The notes beneath the pieces were generated by a model, which was not told the DNA's origin, made no database searches, and worked only from the letters and a program-made list of their open reading frames with translations. From the NCBI GenBank assembly GCA_945876435.1, contig CAMCOD010000005.1, forward strand, positions 1-64,000: a stretch of DNA of 64,000 nt, written 5' to 3'. The position numbers and the translations under genes are program-made. Position 1 is the stretch's first letter. Each line of letters starts with the position of its first letter. Positions 27,201 to 33,935 of this stretch are shown piece by piece. Source of the DNA: an uncultured Clostridia bacterium. Its GTDB lineage: Bacteria > Bacillota > Clostridia > Oscillospirales > Ruminococcaceae.

Positions 27201-27658
27201 GCCGTTTTCTTTTTCAGACGTTCATCCTCCGTCAGAAGAGAGAATTTTTGCAATTCTTCCGGCTTTATTCCTGCATATTTGAATTGCTCAACGATCTCCA
27301 AGGCAGAAGAAACGAAACCAGGTTTTGCTGCCGCCCGGCCATACTGTTCCAGCTTGTCCCTGACCGAATCCAGCGTCACATGCATCAGCATCACCTTTGC
27401 CGCCTCGCTGAGGCGCTGCCCTGCGCCGCCGCCGAAATCCATAAAAACCTTCCGGCAGAAGTGGCTGAAGCTTTTGACTTCAACCAAACCTACCGCTTGT
27501 GCGCCCACCTCCAACAGTACCCTTCTCTCCATTTCAAAGGAAAACTGCTCCGGCACCAAAAGCAGAACTTTCTCCCCCTTCGCCGCCAGATCTTTGATTT
27601 TTTTAATGATATATGTTGTTTTGCCGGTACCGGCTGCGCCGACCAACGGATACAGCAC
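24239..27658 (-). CDS. addB: AddB nuclease subunit
   Basis: 1139-residue partner of AddA. The N-terminal Walker A is GAAGTGKTTYIIKKI. The iron-sulphur cysteines typical of AddB are visible as one Cys in FSCPFAYFC (about 766) and the triplet CTYCEFRSIC (about 1094-1103). The nuclease motif VIDYKSS lies between them. GTG start with AAAGGAG upstream. The gene is divergent from sbcD across 149 bp, so both nuclease systems may be read from one control region. Confidence 0.96.
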   Translation of the reverse strand: MLYPLVGAAGTGKTTYIIKKIKDLAAKGEKVLLLVPEQFSFEMERRVLLEVGAQAVGLVEVKSFSHFCRKVFMDFGGGAGQRLSEAAKVMLMHVTLDSVRDKLEQYGRAAAKPGFVSSALEIVEQFKYAGIKPEELQKFSLLTEDERLKKKTAELYEIYAVYQAYLENGFIDDKEDLSRCVDILRGKNYFKDLHIFLDSFRDFTPAEREMVGIMMDSCKAIYLSILSNNIEIKGKNQDYCERETFKIVKENTLHIISDAKSRNMPVAAPIHFEKAFRFHSEELKWLAEALVQTRPEQLRTNGENLVIYQAADPYEELRFAAAKIAQLVRNEGYHFRDFTIIVRSLDRYQTCLEQMFRRYQIPLFWDNRMDIRHVTVIRAVLEALDAVQSKFDTAHVLALAKSPVMGLEQTAVLELENYCYTWNIQKEQWLHPMVNNPKGMVSGLSDEDQAALDRINQAASSVLRPLLHLRDAIEDADGLRFASGVYAFLEEIGAQEHLKAAFGTESLLYEQILQQNNEAWDALMDLLDTMAGLLKGHVLSLEQLIELFRMGIEVSDFGAIPNTLDQVTVGTADRIRPNEPKVVFVLGMNQGEFPPLLKEQPFFTDGEREKLLESGIQIGPTVVRQNDYEQLYLYSALTAASDKLFLTCHLAQLDGAESAPSPLLNQILSLTGEKTLLKREQLGELFFTANEDTVFDALCRQYQKDDPFVSALYQHVKDGDHGEKLEKVERVLQRQDFAIEEETLAQELFGTFMHLSPTNVNKYFSCPFAYFCYNGLHLRARKRADYSSLEAGNLLHHLLAQMVIRHGGKGLHQLSLSQMEKEAGEIVEEYLRDCVGDTEKLQQRSRYLFRNLAHRAAYILKQLGEEFSQSQFEPLFCELPIRKGSPVPPVVFETERGIRLSIEGIVDRVDVMEKNGRRYARVIDYKSSVQSFSFTEMYYGLKLQMLLYLLSICENGSGKLENAVPAGVLYFPAQDASFRVPRNTGGETVQQQRRKNYKMSGLVLEDEDCIFGMEQPVLKKTKSKKGETEQKMVLGNYIPVKSTANGYHAAQSRLVNEQQMKLIFKHIRGLMTEMADHLSRGQIEALPVGSKSEQPCTYCEFRSICQHQDSDKKTIFDSMKKEECFEELEKRYAGDGGEE

Positions 27659-27713
27659 ACTGATCTCTCCTTTTGATTTTTACCCAGATACAATGAAAAC
27701 TAAAATTGTTTTT

Positions 27714-27742
27714 ATTATAGCACACTTTTTGTGTCAGCGGAA
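27714..27742 (-). promoter_or_regulatory. Possible addBA promoter
   Basis: A perfect TATAAT (27714-27719 on the complement) lies about 55 bp before the addB start. The matching -35 (TTCCGC) is poor, so only the -10 element is convincing. Confidence 0.4.
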
Positions 27743-27746
27743 GTTT

Positions 27747-27775
27747 TTGATATTGCCGCTGCTTTATGCTATACT
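27747..27775 (+). promoter_or_regulatory. Sigma-A promoter for sbcDC
   Basis: TTGATA (27747-27752) and TATACT (27770-27775) with a 17-bp spacer. The transcript would start about 25 bp before the sbcD GTG. Confidence 0.8.
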
Positions 27776-27807
27776 ACTGTTAGAATTTCCCGAAAAGGAG
27801 TGTTTCT

Positions 27808-28944
27808 GTGCGTATTTTACATACCTCAGACTGGCATATTGGACGAACGCTGTTCGATTATTCCCTTCTGGAGGATCAGCGTTATTTTTTCCAGCAGCTC
27901 TTCCATGTAATACGGCAGTATAAGGTGGATGTACTCGTAGTTTCCGGTGATTTGTATGACCGTTCGGCGCCATCCGCGGAAGCTGTTGCTCTGTTGAATG
28001 AGGTTTTTAACACCTTGATCAATGAACTTCATATACCGGTTCTGGCTATCGCCGGAAACCATGATTCTCCCCGCCGCATTGATTATGGCACCGCCTTGTT
28101 TGAAACCTGCGGCCTGTATCTGGCGGGATCGGTGCAGAAAACAATCAAGAAAGTTACCTTACACGATGAACATGGACCGGTCCATTTCTTCCTTCTTCCT
28201 TATTTTGTCCCCCATGAAATTCGTTTGCTTTTGGAAAATAACGATATTTCCGGCTTTTCGCAGGCTTTTGCCCAGCTACTGGAAGCCAATCGGGAACAAA
28301 TCGACTACGACCAGCGGAATTTGCTGATTGCCCATGGCTTTTTCATGAACAATAAATCCGATGTCAGCTTCTCCACCTCGGAAAATGCAGTCGGCTCCAG
28401 TGAATTGACGGACCTTTCCCCGGCAAAAGATTTCGATTACATTGCTCTTGGCCATCTTCACCATGGCCAAAATGCCGGTTTGAAGCAGGCGTGGTACTGT
28501 GGTTCCCCACTAAAATATTCCGTTTCTGGGGCTGGACAGCAGAAAAAGATGCTTCTTGTGGACTTGGATGAACAGGGCTTGCGCTCTGTTACGGAGGTGC
28601 CGGTCAGCCCTCTTCACGATTTGAAGGTTTTGCAGGGAACGATGGAAGAATTATTGCAACGGGCTGGCGACACGGAAGATTATATTTTTGCCCAGCTTAC
28701 CGATGGTGAGCCGGTGCTTCATGCCATGAGCCGGCTTCGGGCTGTTTATCCCCGGATTCTTGGCCTCAGCTTCCCACAAAACAACCTCTCTCAACCTCTT
28801 GATTCCCGCTACAACGTGCAGGAAGAATCGTTAGAATCCCTGTTTCTGCGTTTTTATGAGGATATTTACGGCGAAACCGTTCCGGAGAACCGGCGGCAGA
28901 TCATTCATTCCATACTTGACTCTATGGAGAAGGAGCAGTCATGA
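27808..28944 (+). CDS. sbcD: Exonuclease SbcD (Mre11-type)
   Basis: Metallophosphoesterase subunit of SbcCD; 378 residues. The metal-binding motifs are HTSDWHIGRTL (residues 4-14), VVSGDLYDRSAPS, IAGNHDSPRR and ALGHLHHGQ. The start is GTG after AAAAGGAG. The stop overlaps the sbcC ATG by four bases (ATGA). SbcCD opens hairpins and trims protein-blocked DNA ends. Confidence 0.96.
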   Translation: MRILHTSDWHIGRTLFDYSLLEDQRYFFQQLFHVIRQYKVDVLVVSGDLYDRSAPSAEAVALLNEVFNTLINELHIPVLAIAGNHDSPRRIDYGTALFETCGLYLAGSVQKTIKKVTLHDEHGPVHFFLLPYFVPHEIRLLLENNDISGFSQAFAQLLEANREQIDYDQRNLLIAHGFFMNNKSDVSFSTSENAVGSSELTDLSPAKDFDYIALGHLHHGQNAGLKQAWYCGSPLKYSVSGAGQQKKMLLVDLDEQGLRSVTEVPVSPLHDLKVLQGTMEELLQRAGDTEDYIFAQLTDGEPVLHAMSRLRAVYPRILGLSFPQNNLSQPLDSRYNVQEESLESLFLRFYEDIYGETVPENRRQIIHSILDSMEKEQS

Positions 28945-31871
28945 AACCTTTAGAATTGACCCTTTGTGCTTTCGGTCCCTATGCGGATCGGGTTCATCTT
29001 GATTTTTCTGTTCTTGGTCACAACCATATTTTTCTTATTTCCGGGCCCACCGGCTCCGGAAAAACAACGATTTTCGACGCCATCACCTTCGCCTTGTACG
29101 GCCAGGCAAGCGGAGATACCCGAAAAAGCGACTCGTTTCGCAGCCAATATGCGGATCCTTCCCAAAAATGCCTGGTACAGTTCCGCTTTGAAACCGGCGG
29201 GAAAATTTACAACATTGAGCGCACCCCAAAACAGATGATCCTGGCGCCACGCAAAAAGGAAATGCGGGAGATCTCCGCTGATGTTCTGCTGACACTGCCG
29301 GATCAAACAGTATTAAAAGGACGGGAGGCCAATGATTTTATCCTGAAGCTTCTCGGTTTGACCTATCAGCAGTTCCGACAGATTGTCATGCTTGCGCAAG
29401 GCGAATTCCGGCGCTTTCTGGAAGCCAGCAGCAAGGATAAACAGGAGATTTTCCGCCAGATTTTCTCTACTGAAACCTACAATTTGTTCACCCAAAACTT
29501 AGGCTCCCGTTCGGAGGAACTGCGGAAGACCATTGAGTGGAATTTGCAGATGATGCGTTCCTCCATCGAGCAAATCGACTGCAGCGGCAGCGACCTGCTG
29601 CAAAATCTCTGCTCTGACCCCGAACCCAATGTTGTCGATATTTTGAATCAGCTGGAACAGGAGCGTCTCGCTGCGGAACCGGTCCAGAAAGGGCTGAATG
29701 AACAAATCCAGCAGCTTACCCAGCGTTTAAAAACTTACGACATGGAAGCCGCACAGCGCCTGTGCCAGCAGTTTGCCGAAGCGCAGCAGCTTGCCGGGCA
29801 TTTGTCCGCACTGGATGCGCAAAAAGAAGAAAAAGAGCAGCTGGAAAAGCGGATCCTGCGCTTAGAGTCTGTGCGGGAACTGCTCCCCTTCCACGAGCGC
29901 TTTACCGAACGCCGTAAGCAGGAACACACCTTAGCCCTTGAATGCGCGCAGGCACAAAGTGAGCGAAAAGAAGCTGAGGAAAATTTCAAAACCGTGGAAG
30001 CTCTGGAACAGCGCCTGCCTCTGCTGGAACAGGAGAAAATGGAAGCGGTACGTAACAGCGAGCACTTTGAACACCTTCGTGAACAGCTGCTTCTTTCACA
30101 ACAGCTTGGCGAAAAAATCAACCGCTGTCAAAAAGAGGCAACCCGCACCAATTCCTCTCTCCAACTGATCCTTCATCTGATAGAGCGCGCCAAATGGCAG
30201 GCAGTTCTGAGCCAATGCCAGCAAATTAAGACCTGTGCTGCAGAGAAAGAGCAGGCTTCTTCCGTTTATGCAGAGCTTCAGAATAAGCTTGAGCAGGCCC
30301 GCCGGGTCCACCGGGAACAGCAGGCTTTTCTTTTGGCGCAGCAGCTGCAGGAGGGTTCCCCCTGCCCGGTCTGTGGTTCCACGCATCATCCTCTGCCCGC
30401 TGCAAATTGCGGTCCCTGTACCCTTGACGCGGAAGAAACCGAACAGCTGGAACAGACGGTACAAGCTGCTTACGGCAAAGTTACCGCAGCCGAAAACCGG
30501 CTGATCCTCCTTGATGAACAGTTAATGAAGTTAAGCTGTCTTTCTCCCGTTCCTCTGGAAGAAATTCCTCAGCGCAGTGCCCAATGTTTCCAGAATGCGA
30601 GCACCCAGTATGAAGCCGCGCAGAATGCCGCACTGCGCTACGCAAAAGAAGATAAAATCTGTGAGCAGCGCTATTTTGATGCCGATTATCTGCGTAAAAG
30701 CCAACTGGAGCTGTCCAACAAGGCTGCTGGTTTGCAGCAGGAGATCCGGCAGCTTGAGGAGCAGCTGGAGTCCGTGAAAGAAAAAAGCAGCCGGCTGACT
30801 CTGGAACAACTGGAGCAGCAGCTGACGGACGCGGAGCAAAAATCGAAAGCCGCCGACCGTCAAATCAGGGAGATTCACGAGCGCAGCAATCGTTTTCGTT
30901 CCGCTTTGGATCGAGCCTCGGCCCGCTATGACAGCCTGAGCAAACAGCTTGCTTCCGCCAAAACAGCCTTGTCCCAGGCAGAAGCTGCCTGGCAGGAGGC
31001 CCTCGGTCAACGGCAATTTACCTCCGAGGAATTTAACGGTTTGTTCCCCCTTCTTTCTCAGCTTTCCAGCATGAAAAAAGAGCTTCAGACTTACCAAACA
31101 GACCGCTTGACCTCTCTGACTCGTTCCCTACAGCTAAAAAATGACCTGAAAGGAAAGGAAAAGCCGGATTTGGAACAGGTTCGCCGAGATTGCGAAAGCT
31201 GCCAGGCGGAACTGGACGCTGCCCGCAGCAAACAGCAGAACCTGCTGACCCGTTTAACGCTCAACCGACAGCTGGAGGACCGGCTGCGTCGTCTGTGGGA
31301 ACAAAACAAAGCCCTTTATTCCCAACACAAAGAGATCGACGCCCTGTTTCAACTGGCAAAGGGCAATAATGCCCAGCGTCTTTCCTTTGAAACCTATGTA
31401 CTGACCGGTTATTTTGAGCAAATCATCGCAGTTGCCAATCTGCATTTACAGCAAATGACCTCCGGTCGTTTTCTCCTTTTGCGTAAAAAGGACCGTTCAC
31501 GCGGCAATCAATTCTCCGGTCTGGACTTGGAAATTTTCGACAGCTATACAGGAGCCGCCCGCCATATTTCCACTCTGTCCGGCGGAGAGAGCTTCAAGGC
31601 CGCCCTTGCGCTGGCTCTGGGGCTGGCTGAGGTGGTTCAGCGCCATGCCGGCGGGATCCGTATTGAAACCATGTTTATCGACGAAGGCTTCGGCAGTTTG
31701 GATTCCCAGTCCTTAGACAGTGCTGTTGACACGCTGATCGCTCTCCAGAATACAGGCCATCTGGTGGGAATCATTTCCCATGTTTCCCAGCTCGCGGAGC
31801 GTATTCCAGCCAAACTTCTTGTCCGCCCTTCTCCCAAAGGAAGCAGCGCGGAATTTGTTATCACAGACTAA
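28941..31871 (+). CDS. sbcC: Exonuclease SbcC (Rad50-type)
   Basis: 976-residue SMC-like ATPase. Walker A is ISGPTGSGKTTIFDAITFAL (about 33-52). Two long coiled coils flank a zinc hook CPVCGSTHHP at about residue 474. The C-terminal head shows STLSGGESFKAALALALGL and MFIDEGFGSLDSQSLD. Translationally coupled to sbcD. This is the canonical SbcC; a second, hook-less Rad50-like protein is encoded at 33936-36473. Confidence 0.96.
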   Translation: MKPLELTLCAFGPYADRVHLDFSVLGHNHIFLISGPTGSGKTTIFDAITFALYGQASGDTRKSDSFRSQYADPSQKCLVQFRFETGGKIYNIERTPKQMILAPRKKEMREISADVLLTLPDQTVLKGREANDFILKLLGLTYQQFRQIVMLAQGEFRRFLEASSKDKQEIFRQIFSTETYNLFTQNLGSRSEELRKTIEWNLQMMRSSIEQIDCSGSDLLQNLCSDPEPNVVDILNQLEQERLAAEPVQKGLNEQIQQLTQRLKTYDMEAAQRLCQQFAEAQQLAGHLSALDAQKEEKEQLEKRILRLESVRELLPFHERFTERRKQEHTLALECAQAQSERKEAEENFKTVEALEQRLPLLEQEKMEAVRNSEHFEHLREQLLLSQQLGEKINRCQKEATRTNSSLQLILHLIERAKWQAVLSQCQQIKTCAAEKEQASSVYAELQNKLEQARRVHREQQAFLLAQQLQEGSPCPVCGSTHHPLPAANCGPCTLDAEETEQLEQTVQAAYGKVTAAENRLILLDEQLMKLSCLSPVPLEEIPQRSAQCFQNASTQYEAAQNAALRYAKEDKICEQRYFDADYLRKSQLELSNKAAGLQQEIRQLEEQLESVKEKSSRLTLEQLEQQLTDAEQKSKAADRQIREIHERSNRFRSALDRASARYDSLSKQLASAKTALSQAEAAWQEALGQRQFTSEEFNGLFPLLSQLSSMKKELQTYQTDRLTSLTRSLQLKNDLKGKEKPDLEQVRRDCESCQAELDAARSKQQNLLTRLTLNRQLEDRLRRLWEQNKALYSQHKEIDALFQLAKGNNAQRLSFETYVLTGYFEQIIAVANLHLQQMTSGRFLLLRKKDRSRGNQFSGLDLEIFDSYTGAARHISTLSGGESFKAALALALGLAEVVQRHAGGIRIETMFIDEGFGSLDSQSLDSAVDTLIALQNTGHLVGIISHVSQLAERIPAKLLVRPSPKGSSAEFVITD

Positions 31872-31924
31872 GCAGCCTTCGCAAATCGTTCACAAAGGAA
31901 CCCAAGAATGTTTTTTCCCTCCTG

Positions 31925-31953
31925 TTGAAAGCTGGCGAAAAAAGGTCTATACT
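31925..31953 (+). promoter_or_regulatory. Sigma-A promoter for the 31994 gene
   Basis: TTGAAA (31925-31930) and TATACT (31948-31953) with a 17-bp spacer. It lies 53 bp after sbcC and shows that the next gene starts downstream of it. Confidence 0.8.
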
Positions 31954-31993
31954 AATAAAGTACTGTGTTAACATGAGAGGAAGGGACACTATT

Positions 31994-32449
31994 ATGTCAA
32001 ACCGCTTTATTGGATTGCTGCTGATCTTCGCCGGACTGATCACTCCAATGCACAAGGAGACAATGTCCGCCTTGGATTGGACGGTCATGGTTCTCTTTCT
32101 GTGTTCCGGCGTACTGATTCTGTTGTTTTCCAGCCGGAAACGAAGCGAGGAAGATGAAACCTACCGCTGCCAGCTTCTCTTGGAAGACATCAAGCTTTTT
32201 GACGAAGAAGGAAAACCTGCGCTGACCATTGGCCAGCAGCTTTTTGTTCAGCCTTATGCAGGCCCAACGAAAGAGGATGTCCATATTCTTACAGAAGCAG
32301 GAAACTTTGTCGCCAAAATGCCCCAGGAACACTGCCGCCATGTGCTTTACAAAATCGAACGGCACAGTCCGGTGCATTTGGTGATCAAAACACTGGATTT
32401 GGACGATTCACAGGAATCTTATCGCCTGTCCATTGAAATGATGTGTTAA
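31994..32449 (+). CDS. Small membrane protein with HIRAN-like tail
   Basis: 151 residues. Two N-terminal membrane segments (about 5-20 and 27-46) end in SSRKRSEED, suggesting a short hairpin with the tail in the cytosol. The remaining ~100 residues (TIGQQLFVQPYAG... VHILTEAGNFVAKMP... VLYKIE) resemble the pattern of a HIRAN domain, often linked to DNA-acting enzymes, but this is a weak visual match. The start is set at 31994, after AGGAAGGG, because a longer frame would begin inside the promoter. It lies between sbcC and a peptidase gene. Function unknown. Confidence 0.7.
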   Translation: MSNRFIGLLLIFAGLITPMHKETMSALDWTVMVLFLCSGVLILLFSSRKRSEEDETYRCQLLLEDIKLFDEEGKPALTIGQQLFVQPYAGPTKEDVHILTEAGNFVAKMPQEHCRHVLYKIERHSPVHLVIKTLDLDDSQESYRLSIEMMC

Positions 32450-32467
32450 AATGGAGGAAACTCTCGC

Positions 32468-33250
32468 ATGAATATTTTACTGAATCTCTATAATTTTCAC
32501 GAGGATTGGGCCAGAGAGGTGTTGGAGGATGTATTTTCTCCTGAGATGAAGGTCTGCCTTCTTCCCCTCTCCTTCCATGAGGATTGGATCCGAAACCGGA
32601 AGGAATGGAAAATTGAATACGGCCCGAAGGGGAAGTGCTACTTGGAACTGGTGGAACCTTTTGAAGCCTACGGCATCCCCAGAAAGAATATTTCGATTGT
32701 GAATTACTTTACCGACACGGCGCAATCGGCAAGAGAAAAGGTGGAGCAGGCGGATGTGCTGTTCTTTACCGGCGGTTTCCCGGACAAAATGATGGCCCGC
32801 CTTTATGATTTGGAGCTGGTGGAAACCATCCAGCGTTTCCAAGGCATTGTAATGGGTTCCAGCGCCGGTGCCATGATCCAGTTTGACACCTATCATATTA
32901 CACCGGACCGGGACTATGACCAATTCCAGTACCACCAAGGTCTTGGTTTTCTAAATGACTTTGAAATTGAGGTCCACTACGAAGGCAGCGATGTACAAAA
33001 CGGAGCCATTGAACGGGTCATGGAGGAGCGAAACCTGCCTGTTATCGCGATTGGTAACGAAGGTGGCGTCCTCATCGACGGTGATGACTGCGTTCCGATG
33101 GGCGATGTTTCCTTCTACGGCTTTGATGACCCGGAAGAAGACGGTATGGAGGAAGGCTCCGACGGCTGGGAACAGGAAAACTGGGAGCAGGAATGCTGTG
33201 AGGACAATTGGAACGAAGAAAATGAACATTGGAATGAAAATCAGGAATAA
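32468..33250 (+). CDS. S51-family (PepE-like) peptidase
   Basis: 260 residues. The dipeptidase E / cyanophycinase fold is shown by VLFFTGGFPDKMMARL and the nucleophile elbow VMGSSAGAMIQF (Ser132). A likely catalytic His follows in VHYEGS, then AIGNEGGVLIDGD. Unusually, the last ~45 residues are an acidic, Trp/Asn-rich tail (DDPEEDGMEEGSDGWEQENW...) with no family counterpart I recognise. A TGGAGG site precedes the ATG. No signal peptide, so probably cytosolic. Its stop overlaps the convergent GyrI-like remnant by 10 bp. Confidence 0.85.
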   Translation: MNILLNLYNFHEDWAREVLEDVFSPEMKVCLLPLSFHEDWIRNRKEWKIEYGPKGKCYLELVEPFEAYGIPRKNISIVNYFTDTAQSAREKVEQADVLFFTGGFPDKMMARLYDLELVETIQRFQGIVMGSSAGAMIQFDTYHITPDRDYDQFQYHQGLGFLNDFEIEVHYEGSDVQNGAIERVMEERNLPVIAIGNEGGVLIDGDDCVPMGDVSFYGFDDPEEDGMEEGSDGWEQENWEQECCEDNWNEENEHWNENQE

Positions 33251-33920
33251 CATGAAAAAAGACGTTCAGAGAACGTCTTTTTTATTGCCCATTTTCGCCG
33301 AACCGGATGGCGAATCACCGTTTTTCGCTTCTCCGGAGCCACTTTTCGGGCGTCGCTGAGGTAGATTTCATAGTGATAACGGCTTGGGCCGATATCCACC
33401 GCATAGCCTTCCTGCTCCGCGAAGCGTTCCATTGCGGAAATCGTGGCAGGCTCATCATCATAAGGGCCAATGTGCATACACTGAACGCATAAACCTTCCT
33501 GATAAGTCAGAAATTCTACTTTGGAAAAGTCCATTTTCTTCTTTCGAGCCGCTTCATGAAGCGCCCAATGAAAATCCTCTTTGGTCACAAAATCCGGCAG
33601 ACGGATCAGAGAGATCCACTGTAAATCCGTCTTTCGATCATAATCAATCCCTGTTTTGCCTTCCTGCCACCAAAAACCCTCCAAAGGAGGAACCACATAG
33701 TCAAAATAACCCTCAATGGAATGACCGCCTTTTTTGCTCATTTTAATCGTAAAGGCAAGGGCATACAAAGGCCAATGGCAGCTTTGTAGGTTCCACTTTC
33801 TTCGTTTGGGTCGCCGCTTCCTCTCACGGCGATAAAATTCATCGTTGGCACATCTACAATAGACGGTTGATTTTTGGGCATGTAAAATTCCTTGTATTCT
33901 TTCTTATAATCAAAAGCCTC
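33241..33920 (-). pseudogene. GyrI-like domain gene, frameshifted and start-less
   Basis: Members of the GyrI-like small-molecule-binding family are about 205 residues. Here the N-terminal part (FDYKKEYKEFYMPKNQPSIV... then VRGSGDPNEESGTYKAAIG) is in one frame and the rest (YALAFTIKMSKKG... VVPPLEGFWWQEG... CMHIGPYDDEPATI) in another. One missing T near 33763-33772 would rejoin them. The expected ATG before the first segment is absent: GAG stands there, seven bases after AAGGGGAG. The C-terminus also runs into the terminator (KKTFSERLFSCYS). It follows yhaN on the same strand. Either a real pseudogene or, less likely, a sequencing error plus a start I cannot see. Confidence 0.8.
33255..33286. 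terminator. Bidirectional terminator
   Basis: AAAAAAGACGTTC / GAACGTCTTTTTTATT with an AGA loop, 5 bp after the peptidase stop. On the minus strand it lies inside the 3' end of the GyrI-like remnant, whose frame now runs through it. Confidence 0.85.
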
Positions 33921-33935
33921 TTGCTCCCCTTCTTT

